Shown: piece by piece, positions 44,486 through 56,464 of the stretch
Layout of the letters: every line of letters starts with the position of its first letter
Numbering within the stretch: the first letter of the stretch is position 1
Source of the DNA: Gremmenia infestans
Taxonomy: Eukaryota; Ascomycota; Leotiomycetes; Helotiales; Hamatocanthoscyphaceae
Direction of reading: 5' to 3'
NCBI GenBank assembly: GCA_032629725.1
Contig: JAFEVB010000021.1
Coordinates: forward strand, 124,001 to 188,000
DNA length: 64,000 nucleotides
Notes under the pieces: generated by a model
Seen by the model: only the letters and a program-made list of their open reading frames with translations
The model's database searches: none
What the model was told of the DNA's origin: nothing
Position numbers and translations under genes: made by a program

Positions 44486-46217
44486 GTGTCTGTGTGTCTT
44501 GGAAATAGGATGGGGTTAGGATATAAATAGAAGTAGGTAGTTTGAGTTGTAGGTATCGAATTCGGTCTACTTTAAGTATATGAAATCGGTACAATAGAAT
44601 GTTTAGCATATCATTTTGCAAGATTGAACTTCTTTCTTAAGCGTGATAACTTAGCTTGAAGCTAGAATGGCTGAATTAACTTGTATTTTCGTTTAACTTG
44701 TCGTTCAAAGAGAAGCAACTTGCATCCGAACTCGCGGTCTAAGTTGGGTTGTAGATATATCCCACGTGACTATCCTAGCGCGCCCCCTGAAAACGCATCG
44801 CTTGCGTAGTACTGTGATTCTTCGCTCGCTTTTCGCGTTCTCCTCTTTTCTTTTTCCATCAACAATACTCAGTAAACAATAAATACCCTTTCTTCCGCAA
44901 CTCTCCATCTAACCACCTACCACTATCTCCGCTCTGTAGATGTTGAAAGTATTACCAACACACACTTATCAACTATGCGAACAGTTCTCTCCGACAGTCT
45001 CGAAACCCTAATCGGAATCAACTCAAATTAATTATCGCAAACACGTCAATCTCAAGCGTACACAATGCCAACGCAAACCTGGTCTCCGTTCAAACAATCG
45101 TGATATTTCCTGTACCCAAGTAAGCGTGCTGCGCGCCCATCGAATTGTATGAGGCCGAATCTGGCAATGATGACGATTCGCTCTTTTGAAGCCGGAAAGT
45201 CTCCCTGTCGACGCGCTGGTAGCATCAAACATTCTCAAGCTCGAGAAAGCACATCAGGGACTGAGCAGAATGTGTGCGGTATGATTATTGATGCGCTGAA
45301 ATGAGACTGTTTTAGCGAATAGATTTGGTGGTTGTTAGGAGGGGCTTGGCAGAGCTCTCTTCGAATCAGCCCGAGCGAAGTCCTTTGGAGCTCTACAAAG
45401 CCGGTTGAGAAGCAGAGTGAGGACGGACGAAGGCTGTTGAAGTACCTAGGTACGCAGAGGATCTCCATGGGTAGCTTTACTGTCTATGATTACGATTTTA
45501 CCGACCACCAAACCTGAGCCTTGATGGGGGACAGCATCCAGGCCGCAATCACGAACTCCGAAGGGGTATCATAATGGCCTTAACTCGATTGAAGTGTGGG
45601 GCCTATATGGGGGGTAGCTCACGACGCAAAAGCAAGTGGATACGCCCGGCCTGCAATGCTCGACATCTCGAAGATAATTAGTTGTGGAAGCCTACGCCGG
45701 CTCCACATTTATTTACTTTGACGTTTGGGATATAACTCTATCTTTGAAAGCTAGGATAGGCTAAGAAATATGCACTTTGCTCGGGAGGTAAGTTTGGCGA
45801 AGACGCTACCAAGACTTTGCTTGGAATTTGACCCTAGGCTATAGCCTGAATCGTTCTTGAGGTATACTTCATTGGGCGCGTAAGTTTGTTGTCATTGCTA
45901 TTTTGTTCACTTTCAAAAAAAAGTTCTAACAAAGTGAGCTGTTCTTTTTCGATATCCAACTTCCTGATTGGCTTCCCAACAGCCAATGGTTTCAATGGTA
46001 TACAGCCATGCATGCATTGTCCCGAGAATGCCTAGATCCAGCCCTTGCGGGGCGAATGAGGCTGAGGCTGAAGCTGGTTTCCCGCATTGTTTCCCATCTC
46101 AAGTTTGTTTGTCCTTCTCCATTTCTATCTATTTACTTATTAAACATTTTCAGTAAATTTTGGATTTTCCTCCTAGCCTTACTACCAAAGACTCCAAAGT
46201 ACGAATCCAAACGAACC
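44486..46217. other. Intergenic region before the gasdermin-like gene
   Basis: 1.7 kb without a supported gene. Short frames (for example plus 45332-45517) show no family. It marks the left edge of the cell-death island. Confidence 0.4.
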
Positions 46218-47054
46218 ATGAACGTCGTCAAGACATACATCCTAGCCCCAAATTTTGACATCCCAGCGGATGGTCCCAATGCCTTAAAATTGGGACACAT
46301 AATTTCCGATCCCACGACCCCTAACATCGCTCTCAACAAGTCTACAATCGTCCCTTTCCCCGCTGACTTGATCCCAACTTCAACCATAAAATCAGGCTGG
46401 ACAGGGACGATATCTCAGCTCCGCGCCAAGAAATTCGGGCTGTGGGCTAGATTCCTCGAGATCTTCGGGCTAGGCGGCGAGATCAGCATCCACACCAACA
46501 ACGACAACGACAACTATTTCACTCTCGAAAGTCTGGAAACGACGTATATCGAGCCCGACGAGGATTATGTCACACAAAGCATGGCTGCGAATGGGGTGCA
46601 GCGTTTCATCAAAGCCAGCCGCTATAAGAAGCCCGTTTACATGATCACGGGTCTGAAGATCGCGCACGGTGCAAGTGCCATGGGCTCGGAAACCGTTGTG
46701 CGTGGAGGCGGGGCGAAATTGGGTTTCGATGGAACGGGGTCCGGGGTTCCTGTGAGCGTTGGTCCAGAGGCAGAGATGTCTTCGACGAAGACGAATACTG
46801 TCTCTTTCGATGGCGCGCCCCCGTTTGCTTTCGCAATCCGATTGCGGCAGATATCGTACGATAAGGGCAAAGAGATTGTGCAGAAAGAGTACCGCGTGGG
46901 GGCTATGCTGGGTACCGATGAGGATGAAGAAGAACAGCCTGAGGGTGTCAACGTGCTTGGACTCGAGGCTGAAGATTTCAAGGGACTGAACGCTGACGCG
47001 ATAATGAAGGAGGAAGAAGAGGAAGGAGAGGTGCACTTTATCACTTTCCAGTGA
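46218..47054 (+). CDS. Gasdermin-like pore-forming protein (HET-Q1/RCD-1 type)
   Basis: Candidate fungal gasdermin. In this family a membrane-permeabilising N-terminal domain is held inactive by a short C-terminal part until a protease removes it. Single exon, 278 residues from MNVVKTYILAPNFD. The frame is open further upstream, but that part is not conserved-looking. Seen: the N-terminal strand with the ILAPNFDIPADGP segment characteristic of these proteins, alternating beta-type stretches (GWTGTISQLRAKKFGLW, YMITGLKIAHGAS), Gly-rich loops (VRGGGAKLGFDGTGSG) and a C-terminal 45-50 residues that are strongly acidic (GTDEDEEEQPEG, MKEEEEEGEV). No signal peptide and no single hydrophobic helix. 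The neighbour, on the opposite strand 530 bp away, is a subtilisin-like protease, the known gene partner of fungal gasdermins. Assignment rests on that motif, the length and the context; no alignment was run. Confidence 0.75.
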   Translation: MNVVKTYILAPNFDIPADGPNALKLGHIISDPTTPNIALNKSTIVPFPADLIPTSTIKSGWTGTISQLRAKKFGLWARFLEIFGLGGEISIHTNNDNDNYFTLESLETTYIEPDEDYVTQSMAANGVQRFIKASRYKKPVYMITGLKIAHGASAMGSETVVRGGGAKLGFDGTGSGVPVSVGPEAEMSSTKTNTVSFDGAPPFAFAIRLRQISYDKGKEIVQKEYRVGAMLGTDEDEEEQPEGVNVLGLEAEDFKGLNADAIMKEEEEEGEVHFITFQ

Positions 47055-47584
47055 AAACGAAAGAGATTACTTGAGATTATGTATTATTTGGGGATTCAGC
47101 GTTTCCTACATAATGCGAATTTAATTAAGCCATTAACTCCTACGGTGTGTAACAATTGTCTCCGCAAAAACAAGAAGCCTCCTGATGAATAGAAGAAGAA
47201 GAAAAGAACAGCACACCATTTTAAATATGATAGGTAGCGTGGGACATTACTGAAAGTCTACGAGAGTGACTGCCGCTTTTTATGTCTAACATAGGGAAGC
47301 ACGATAAAGAGCCTAAGGGTTCAAGATGCTTACAGAGAGTGAAGCAGCATTAGGAGCACTTGGAATGGAGCAAGGGCTTCTTTGTAGAGAGGGGGTAACT
47401 GTGGGGCCTCAGACCTTCACGAGTATATAGCTCCTGCTACATTTCCTACAATGCAGCCACACCTTCAACTCCACATCGCGAATATCATCTCCCACATTTG
47501 CCTATTATGCAACCCACAAAACCCACAAACTACTGCGCCAGACCAGTGCTTTCAAGTGAAGCCAGCAAAAACGTACACGCTTTA
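47055..47584. other. 3'-3' spacer between gasdermin-like and protease genes
   Basis: 530 bp between two converging genes. No gene or obvious repeat. Confidence 0.5.
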
Positions 47585-50500
47585 TCAAGAGCGGATCATC
47601 GAATTTCTCAGTGCCTCGATAATTCGCGGCTTTGCTTGATCATCCTGATCAAAGAATCCCCAAGGCTGCAAGTCAAAGTATTGCGTCTCTGAATTAGCGC
47701 GACCACCTGCCATGAGTTTCAAGATAGATTGCATTCCTTCACGGCTCCGTAGATGCTGGAGCTGAATCGCCGACAGTTGCAGCTGTTGCCGAGCATATTC
47801 CAGCAAAGTTGCCGCAAAGCCCGCTACCAGTGGCGTTGCGAATGATGTTCCTGATTTTACGCGTTCGTGAGTCGCGTCCAGATGTCCCGGCCAGGCAGAT
47901 TTGATGTTTTCACCTAGAGCGCTGAAGCTGAGTCCGCTGTTCAAAGCCAGAGGGCTGAAGCGGGATCGTCTTGCGGCTATTCCATCTGTCGAGAATATGG
48001 GAATCACTTGGTTGGATGTTGCAGGATATCCGGCCCGAAGGAAACCACCACCGTTGCCTGCAGCTGCAAACATGATTATCTTCTTATCGTCTGCCTCTTG
48101 GATTGCGGGCGCAATCGTATCAAAATATTGAGCGAACTTTTTTAGACTTTTCGAAAAGCCTAGCGACATGGTTATGATATCGACGTCTTGTTGTATAGCC
48201 CATCGGATTGCCTGAGTAACGTTAGAGAGACTCGCGTTCAATCGGAGGCTCTTACGTTTGCAATAGAAGACGGCTCTTCTAAAAATTTACCCTCGGAAAC
48301 CTTACCAATATATATGTCTGCCTCCGGCGCCATGGTACATAACAAGGCGGTGGTATGTGTTCCATGACCAAAAAGGTCCTGCACGTTCTCATCTCCTGTC
48401 TCAGTCTTGTCTGTCCAGCTCCTACGGCCTTTTATCCTCTCTTTGAATCCTTGCAGTACCTCATCATCTGCATCTATGCCAGTGTCCAGAATGGCTATTC
48501 GCACTCGGCTCTTAGTAGAGTCTCGCGTGTCTGGTAACAAGTTTTCCACGACACCATTAAGGCGTGCTATCCATGTTTTGGAATCTTGCAATCTATAACG
48601 TTCGTCAGCTTAATCACTTCATAAGAAGATTAGACGAACTCCTTGGAGTCTTGGCTGACGGTACCCTCGTCAAACAAGGCACACTCTGTTTCCTCAGATT
48701 CAACTTGCTCGGGGTCTTTCTCGCGAGCTGGTCGTGGTCTCCACCTGGGTTGCGTAGGGCTAGTAGACGAAATAGTAGTATCAACTATTGAAGCTGGAAG
48801 AGATGTAGACTCAATGTGGGTCCCTGAAGACTTTTCAATCCAAACGTTTCGTCGCGCGGTCGAACTGCGAAGATGGACCTCGTCATCATTGTGCAGAATC
48901 GTATCTATATTTGCAGCTTCTTGTTTTGAGGCAAGCAAGAGAGTATTCTCCAACGGTACCACAATATTTTCTCGAATACGAAGCATCAGCAGGTCGCTGT
49001 CTCGACCATGTTCCTCGGCGATGAACTTTGGATCTAAACATGATTCCACTATATCCCAGTACCCGTCCTGGTAAGTGTCGTTTTTGTCGATTGACTTCAC
49101 GTAGTCCAGAGCGGCCATGTGTTTCGAGTTGATATTATTGAATTTCTCTCCCAGCGGAAGCCGTGATCCGGATTCCAACTCCAGTAATAGAATTCCAAGA
49201 TTCAGTAAACTTGGGTATGGATGAATAGGCTTTACGCCTATATTTGCTCCATCAGCCAGAGAATTTCGGTCCGTAGTCTTGGAGCCAGTAGTATGCCTTG
49301 ACTCAATACTTGTGCAGATGTAAGGCCCTCTGATATCGAATCGATCCTGCTTTTTCAAGCGTCGTTGAATAAAACATATGTTTTGGCCATTCCAATCTTC
49401 TTCCATCCACGGGCTTCTGTCAAGTTGGATTAAAGCATGGGCAAGTAGTACAGCCATAATTCTTCGTGTTCGTAATAAGAGATCGGCAGTTTTACCTTGT
49501 TCAAATATTTCGTTCAAAGATACAATTAGTGCTAGTTCTTCATTGCTGATCCGTGGAAATAAGCACTTGGAGAACCACAGTTTTTGCTCTTGGATAGCCA
49601 AAGACAGAAGCATTTGTTGGACATCAGGGTGTCTCATCCAGGTACAAAAGTCAGGCTGAATTAATATCTCATCCATGTGTTTTTGTGGCTCCAAAAATGC
49701 AACTTGGGGTTCTTTTTGGGCTGGGCTAGAATAAGTCAGTTGATAGTTTCATTTTCAGATCTGTGCATGCTGCGAAGATTAAAGTAGATATAAAAGGGGT
49801 ACTTGCGAGACTTCAGTACCATGGATATCGTAGTTCTCGCGTGTAGGAGCTTTCACACAAATGTTACAGTCATGCCAACTCCGATTATCACACTCTGTGA
49901 TTAGAAGACTGAAGTTGATAGACTTGGTAGTTTTATAGTGGGACGCGTGTGTTGCCAATTGAAGCATGACGGTATGAGAACAACCAGGCGCGTGCGATCT
50001 TGACTCTGATAACACATAGAAGAGTGAACCGGCGTGAGTTCTCACGTTGAGAATTCCTCTATGCTCCGCATTGGATGCGCCGAGAGGTTTTTCGAGAGGG
50101 ATCTTGGGTAGCGATTGATCTATCAATTTTCCGATCGTTCCGTTACATGTCTTGAGCTTGCGAGTAATCTCTTTGACTAGCTGATGGTTTGGGCGACCTA
50201 ATAATATGAATCTCCTCGTTTCTTTGGGAGTGACAAGTTTGGCGCGAGACAAGAGCTCGCAGAGCTTTGGAAATCTCCGAGTCTTCTCATAAACGCAATT
50301 AGCAAGTTAGGTTGGACTATAACTCCTAAGCTAACGGCCTTCTCCACAAAAAGCTCAATGCTACTCTGCTATAGTAGACAGACAAAAGCAACACTTACTG
50401 TGGTTGACTTTTAATGTCCCACGCCGCCTGGGCACATTACAAATTAGTGCCGCCTATCTACCGCGTAGCTTCTTCAAGTAGCAGCGGTTTGTTGTGGACA

Positions 50501-50900
50501 CGGCCGTAAAACACTATAGGAGATAATGAAGCGGATGCGAGGATTTTCAGCTTACATTCAGTTTTCGGGATGCATTTGGAAGGTAGAGTCGGTCTTGGTT
50601 AACCAATTTTTCCATATACGTTAATACATCAAATAAGTCTTCATAATATAGCGGTACTGGTTCCGCTTGCTCGTCTGCGTCCAAAGCAATAGTTTCAAGG
50701 TTGGACTTCAGCAACTTCAGCTCAATCGACAGATTCTCGTACTGATTCTTGGCGCTGTTCTGGCGCACGGTGTCGGCGGCTTCTCTGGCCTTGGACTCAA
50801 AGAGTGGTACGACAGAAAGAAGTAGTAGATGCTCCTTGGAGGTAAGGATCGACGACGTAGATCGAGTGGCCATATGAGCGACTATGTATCGAATTCTCAA
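47585..50900 (-). CDS. Intracellular subtilisin-like (S8) protease with large N-terminal helical/DUF7580-like region (HET-Q2-like)
   Basis: Model: 50873-50556, 50282-49820, 49720-48640, 48592-48256, 48211-47585. Phases close to 941 residues. The peptidase is the last 300 residues, with D657 in AILDTGID, H697 in FGHGTHT, the oxyanion Asn in AAAGNGGG (N786) and S856 in SGTSFATP, so it should be active. There is no signal peptide or I9 prodomain, so it should stay in the cytosol. Upstream, residues 1-106 are helical (MATRSTSSILTSKEHLLLLS...). A region around 280-520 resembles DUF7580 (LLAHALIQLDRSPWMEEDW, then YPSLLNLGILLLELESG), and a Ser/Arg-rich linker follows. Weak points: the first intron (273 bp) may hide another exon, and the donor at 49819 is unusual. 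Partner of the gasdermin-like gene; it probably cleaves it when triggered through the N-terminal half. Confidence 0.85.
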
Positions 50901-51483
50901 GTGAAAAAGGTACTTTAAGTAGGACTCGCAAGCTCAGCCTCACGATGATGGGCGGCAAGAAGTAATGTGACAACGCGGGGCAGGGGCCTGGCCTAGGCCT
51001 AGGCGGGGTTTTGGTGGGAGCGGTTGTGTTGTGTACCCATACGGAGTACATACTCGTATCGGTAAACCATGCCAGCGATGCCACTCCCCGCGACCGTGCG
51101 CAAGCTCCGGAGCGTTGGCTTGACCATGGTAAAGGAGAGAGAAAGTACGATTGCACCATAAGAGCCGTAAGGGAGAGAGGATGCAAATGCGCCCCGTAGA
51201 GGAGAGAGGTAAAATTGCGACCTATAAAGGAGAGAGTAGGTACCTGTCCGGATTACTCCGTAGGGAGGACAGAAGAGGGAGAGATGACTAACATCACGTG
51301 TAAAGTCAGAGCTGAAGTGAAACCTACCTAGACACTACGGCTGCACTGCCTATTATTCACGGTAAAAGGCAAGGGAAACTCGCGGCACCCAATCACATCA
51401 CCCATCCAGATAAGTATCATACTTAGTAGCCGGGCTGGAAACCAATCCTCAAGACCATCTCGACAACAGCATGATCCCTTACA
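50901..51483. promoter_or_regulatory. Divergent promoter region of protease and HET-domain genes
   Basis: About 580 bp shared by two head-to-head genes. It contains four GGAGAGAG boxes at 51134, 51172, 51201 and 51229, spaced 28-38 bp, and a CCTAGGCCTAGG palindrome-like run near 50991. Shared control of the two genes is an inference from position. Confidence 0.5.
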
Positions 51484-54400
51484 ATGGCAGCACAGGATGC
51501 CTCAAACTCACAGCCTACAGTAAAACAGCAAGCAAGTGACTGCCAAAAGACATTTGATACGGTCATTAGCAGCAAGCTACAAGATGGCCTCCAAACATAT
51601 TCGGCTTCCTCTCGAAAGTCAATCGAGGTCGCAGAGTCACTGCAAGACCAACTCACTCGTTTTGACATCTGGTCCACAAATATTGGTGTATTCTCTGCGG
51701 ATCGATCGTCACTTGACTATCGAGTAATGTATCATCAGGATATCAAGGATATGTTGTTGCAACTCCTGGGCATGCTACGCAGGAATCTCCTCAGCTGTGG
51801 GTTTTAGACATAACCCTATGTACTGCATTTCACTAAAATGTCTCATAGTATCAATACTAGAAACGAGTCCTGTCACGGAATCCGGTCCTGGAGAGTCATC
51901 CAACAAAGCTTCGAGGATTCTCGATAGCCCTGAACAGCCTTCGAGCGAGACAGACGAGAGGCCCAGAAAGCGTGTAGAGGCCGACCTTGAAGATGATTCA
52001 ACTGACTCCTCCGATGAGCAACTATCTCTGTCAGATTCATCGACGTCTGACACAGGAGGAGCGTTGCAGGCAATATCAGAAACAATTAGTCAGCTTCGTA
52101 ACCAATCCCTTCGCTTGTCTCCCATCTCTGATTTTGCTATGTCGGGACTCTCGAAGCATGTTTCCTCTTGTCGGCTCTTGCTCTTCCTTGAAATATTAAT
52201 GCTAAATTCATCTAGAACGCTTGTCCAACTCCATCCGTCAAGCATCCCTTTCCAATCGAGACACAAAGGCAGATGCTTTCCTAGCAGATCAGAGAAACCT
52301 ATCGACATCCAAGGAAATCTACGACTGGATGTCAATGATTGTAAAAACCAAGTATCCTAATGCAAAACCATGGTTGCAGGAAAGGATCGCCCAATCTCTT
52401 ACCCGTCAAAGGGGGCGGTTTTTATATCGACAACGGCATCAGGAAAAACTCAACTTTCGCGTCTCCAACAAAGTTATTCCCACCCCCGAGGTCACACATA
52501 ATGATACTGAAGTTCCGACTGTATACCAGCGTCCAATTAAATCCATGATCTTCAATAATACAGAAATGGATGAATTTCAATCCCAATCGGCTCCTTCAAG
52601 GGGCGAATTGCTATCCGAAACTACTGCAACTCAACTCAAACCTGGCCACTCACCATTAGTAATTAAGCGACCTAAAGCATCCAAAGCTGGCACTATATCT
52701 CCCGTTGAAGGGAGCAGATTGCAAATCCCACCGGCTCCGAAGATCACGCCAGGGGTCACGGAGTTTGAATGTCCTTACTGCTGTATTATACTTTCCAGTG
52801 AGGACCGCGAGGAAAAGCGATGGAGGTGTGTCCAGCCAATAATCAATTCCGAAAGTTTCGACTAACAGAAAGTAGACAGCATGTTGTGATGGATATCGAT
52901 CCGTATATCTGTCTTTTCGAGTCATGTTCTCATCATGAGCAAATATTCAACAAGTCAACAGATTGGTTAGGCCACATGGAGTGGGAACATACTCTACGAT
53001 GGTCTTGCAACCAAGGAGACAGCGAAGTTTTTGATAGCTCGGCTTCATTCAAGCAACACATGACAGACAACCACCCAAGGGTTGTCGATAGCTCTGGCTT
53101 AGAGCTTCTTACTCGGATCGCTTCAAGGCCTCTGGATCAGATGTTTGAAGTCTTATTTGAAGTTTGTCCACTTTGTGATAATTCTCCTATCAACCAGGAA
53201 CAAGCGAGCCAGGCTGGTGTTGTGCTGCAGAAATCGACTTCGATTCTGCTCCGAAAGCATATCGAAGATCACCTACTTTCACTTGCTATACTTGCTCTCC
53301 CACCAGATTATACGAACGAAGCTGCATCGAAGTCGGGTCGAAGAGATAGCATCACTGACGGTGCGCCAGCAATCGATGTATTTGATGACTCATACAAGCA
53401 GGTCGATTATGTCGCGGAAGAATCTATAGATAAGGCCTGGGCTGACTGGTTCAAAGAACGTGATGAGCCTCCACCTTCGAACCTTGAATGGAAGGGCATG
53501 TACCAAAAACTAGACGACCAATCAGAAGACACCACCTTGCTCGAGCTATATGCTCATAAGGATAGGGAAAAGCTGACTCGAGAAACCAAGGAGGAAAACC
53601 CTTTCAAAGAACGTGGAGCTGCAAGAATATATGTGCTTCCAGGTAACAAGAGTCCCCACCATTGCTCGAAGATCTCGCATGATCTTTTTTTTTCAAAGAT
53701 CATACTGACCAGCTGATAGATTCCGAAGAAGGGCCTGTCGAAAGAGAAGCACGCATTCGTAATCGCGAATATCTCGGAAGGCCTCCCTTATGCCAATTCT
53801 GCTATGTGATCGATACTTTCTTTCGGCTCCTAGATCCAGTGATTTCCGAAATTTCATTCTTGCACCATGGTTCTATTGACGAACTTCGCATAGCGGTTCG
53901 GAGTGGGTGTGAGATTTGCACCTTCATTTACCAAGATATACTTGCAACAACGCCCAAAATCACATCTTTAGAGTCCATAATCCATTTAGTGACTCGAGAG
54001 GATACGAGAGGGAAGCAATTGATTCTACCCATAAAATCTGGCGATAAAAATATCCAGTTGTGCTACGATATATGCTGCGAAAGAGGTACTTGAAAATCAC
54101 TCAGTCCACAAACGTTAAAAGCATTGAAACTTACTTTTACATTAGGGGGTGTCTTTGAAAACTTGGACTGGACAAGCCACCGAGTGACATTTAGAGATCC
54201 TTCAGGGGAGCTTGCCACTTCAGTCATGAAGGACTGGATGTCCGAGTGCCGGGAAAATCATCAATATCAGTGTGCTGTTAGCCACAGCCGGTTGCCTACC
54301 AGAATACTAGAGATCCATAGTGACACTTGGAACGTCTCGCTACGAAATGGAGTTGGCTTGCAAGGTGAATATGCTACTTTAAGCTCATGCTGGGGTACTA

Positions 54401-56178
54401 TGATGCCATTCGGAACTACCCTTAGTACTGTGAGCGAAAGAATGCACCATATGGAGTTCAATCAGTTTCCAGCGACCTATCAGGACGCCATTCGTATTAC
54501 ACGACAATGCGGCATTCGGTACCTCTGGATTGATGCGCTTTGTATCATTCAAGACGACGCTCAAGATTGGCAGAGGGAGGCCAGCAAAATGATGGAGATC
54601 TTTGGTAACTCATCGCTAAACATTTCCGGGGCCCGAGCAATTAACGCAATGAGTGGCTTTTTGGGCCCAGTACAAAATACTTCCGTATACACAACCACCA
54701 CCACACGAATAGCGGGACAACTTGTCCCCGAGACATCAAAAGGCTCGGATATCATATTCCGCAGGCAATTGCCGACGGCACATTCTGCCTTGGCCGGGGA
54801 ACCGCTATTTGCCCGAGCATGGGCATTGCAAGAGCATATTGCAGCGCCCCGAGGCATCTACTTCGGATCCTCAAGATTAGTATGGAGCTGCCAAGTACGA
54901 TCTATGTCAGATGATAGTGAGACTCCCAAAGTGCCCCTCTGGCGTTCTTTATTCGGTCTACCGTCCTTAACGCCAGGGAGCGGGCCAATGCCCACTTCTC
55001 AGATCCACAAAGGATGGACGAAACTTGTCGAATACTACAGTGCTCTCCACATTACTTTTAGCAGAGATAAGCTCGATGCAATAGGAGGTATTGCACGAGA
55101 ATTATCCTCCAAATTGGAGGGCGACCATTATCTCGCCGGCCTCTGGAGGAATGCTCTCCCGGATATGCTTCTCTGGCGAGTGTCTAATGACGATACTGAA
55201 TCCAAAGTGCTCTATCAACATTCCTTATCACCAAGAAATCTAGCCTCAAATCCACTTGCACCTGTAGGTAGTTTGAGTGGTGGTCTGAGTTTCGAGGATG
55301 ACACAGAACTGGGAATGGAGACCGCTGTCCCGGAAGATGAAGAGGAAATTACTGCCATGGAACTAGGAATAGAGCGACCCCAGATGATCAAAGATACTTC
55401 GAGAGCGAAGGACAAAGACATCGACCCGTATGAATCTGTTCCCTCCCTATCTAAAATCGGCCCAGAATCGAAGAGGCGAGGCATAATATCTCGAATTGTA
55501 AATAGACTCACTGTGAGAGGCAAAGAAGCGGTCTCTGCACCTACATCAACGTCATATTTCGATGGCAGAACAGCGGAGACTCCAAAGCTAGCCTCTCAAT
55601 CACTATATCTAGCGCCATCATGGAGCTGGGCATCAGTTGTAGCGCCAGTCAAGTTTGACCTTGACATCATCGATCACAAAGATAGGTTTTCTTTACAACG
55701 AACTTACCGACCGAGTTCGAGCTGGAACCTGGTAGGAAAACGAAGTCTTGCACGCATATCAGAAACTTCCATAAATGCTAAGGATCAAGAACCTTTCGGC
55801 CGCGTGACTGGGGGTCACATCCGCATCGATGGAAAATATATCGAGTTTGAAGAAGGGGACCGTTACTACAACTTTAGGGATAGAATAAACATGAGGTTTG
55901 ATGGCAACCGATCGGAAGGGCTGTTTATGGCGGACATCGCCATTACTGTTATGCCAGTACAAACGTTCAGAGCAAACCTCGTCACTGAAATGCCTACGCA
56001 TCTACCCAGCAACTTGAGCCCGCTTGTAAATCCCACGCCCATAGAATTATGGTCAGGTCTCATTCTTTCCAAGCTTCCGGGTGACTTGACACGATATAAT
56101 CGCATTGGTGTTGCGACTGGACTTGTCAGGGACTTTGAGAGTTTTCAAATGATGGAAGGGTCACTGGTTGTGGTGTGA
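51484..56178 (+). CDS. Zinc-finger/HET-domain fusion protein
   Basis: HET domains trigger incompatibility cell death in filamentous fungi. Six exons: 51484-51796, 51849-52097, 52216-52825, 52876-53642, 53720-54085, 54146-56178. All phases agree, 1445 residues. N-terminal helical region: LTRFDIWSTNIGVFSADRSSLDYR, then an acidic Ser/Asp stretch and ISQLQRLSNSIRQASL. Two C2H2-like zinc sites follow: FECPYCCIILSSEDRE with WRQHVVMDIDPYICLF, and HMEWEHTLRWSC onward, an arrangement common in large fungal zinc-finger proteins. After an acidic linker comes the HET-protein entry (LCQFCYVIDTF, SGCEICTFI). The HET domain proper starts near residue 840 (YATLSSCWG, FPATYQDAIRITRQCGIRYLW, IDALCIIQDD). The usual LSYCWG reads LSSCWG. 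Two genes merged by my splicing is the alternative, but no start Met sits before the HET part. Confidence 0.85.
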
Positions 56179-56464
56179 GCTCAATATTCCACACGCTATA
56201 TTGGGTGAGTTGGTGCTCAATGTCTCTAAAATGTCAACCATTTATCGGAGTTGTAGCGCGACAGAAAGCAATCCCCTCAGAAGGTGACTGGACAAGCATA
56301 CCGAAAACCGCAATCCACCACCTGGAGCAAATAATAAATGACTCAAGAGGATTCACTGAGAACAAGAAACAAATAACTACAGAACAAACCCAGGAATTTG
56401 AACCCATACTACTACTTCTAGAGAACTCCAAAGCGATCAGAGCACTTAGCACTCAACCTCAAAC
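56179..56464. other. Spacer between HET-domain gene and the next gene
   Basis: 286 bp in tandem orientation. Probably the 3' flank of one gene and the promoter of the next. Confidence 0.5.

Noticed and set aside
46470..47036. 188-codon minus-strand frame opposite the gasdermin-like gene
   Set aside because: Antisense shadow of a well-supported coding frame; composition follows the sense codons.
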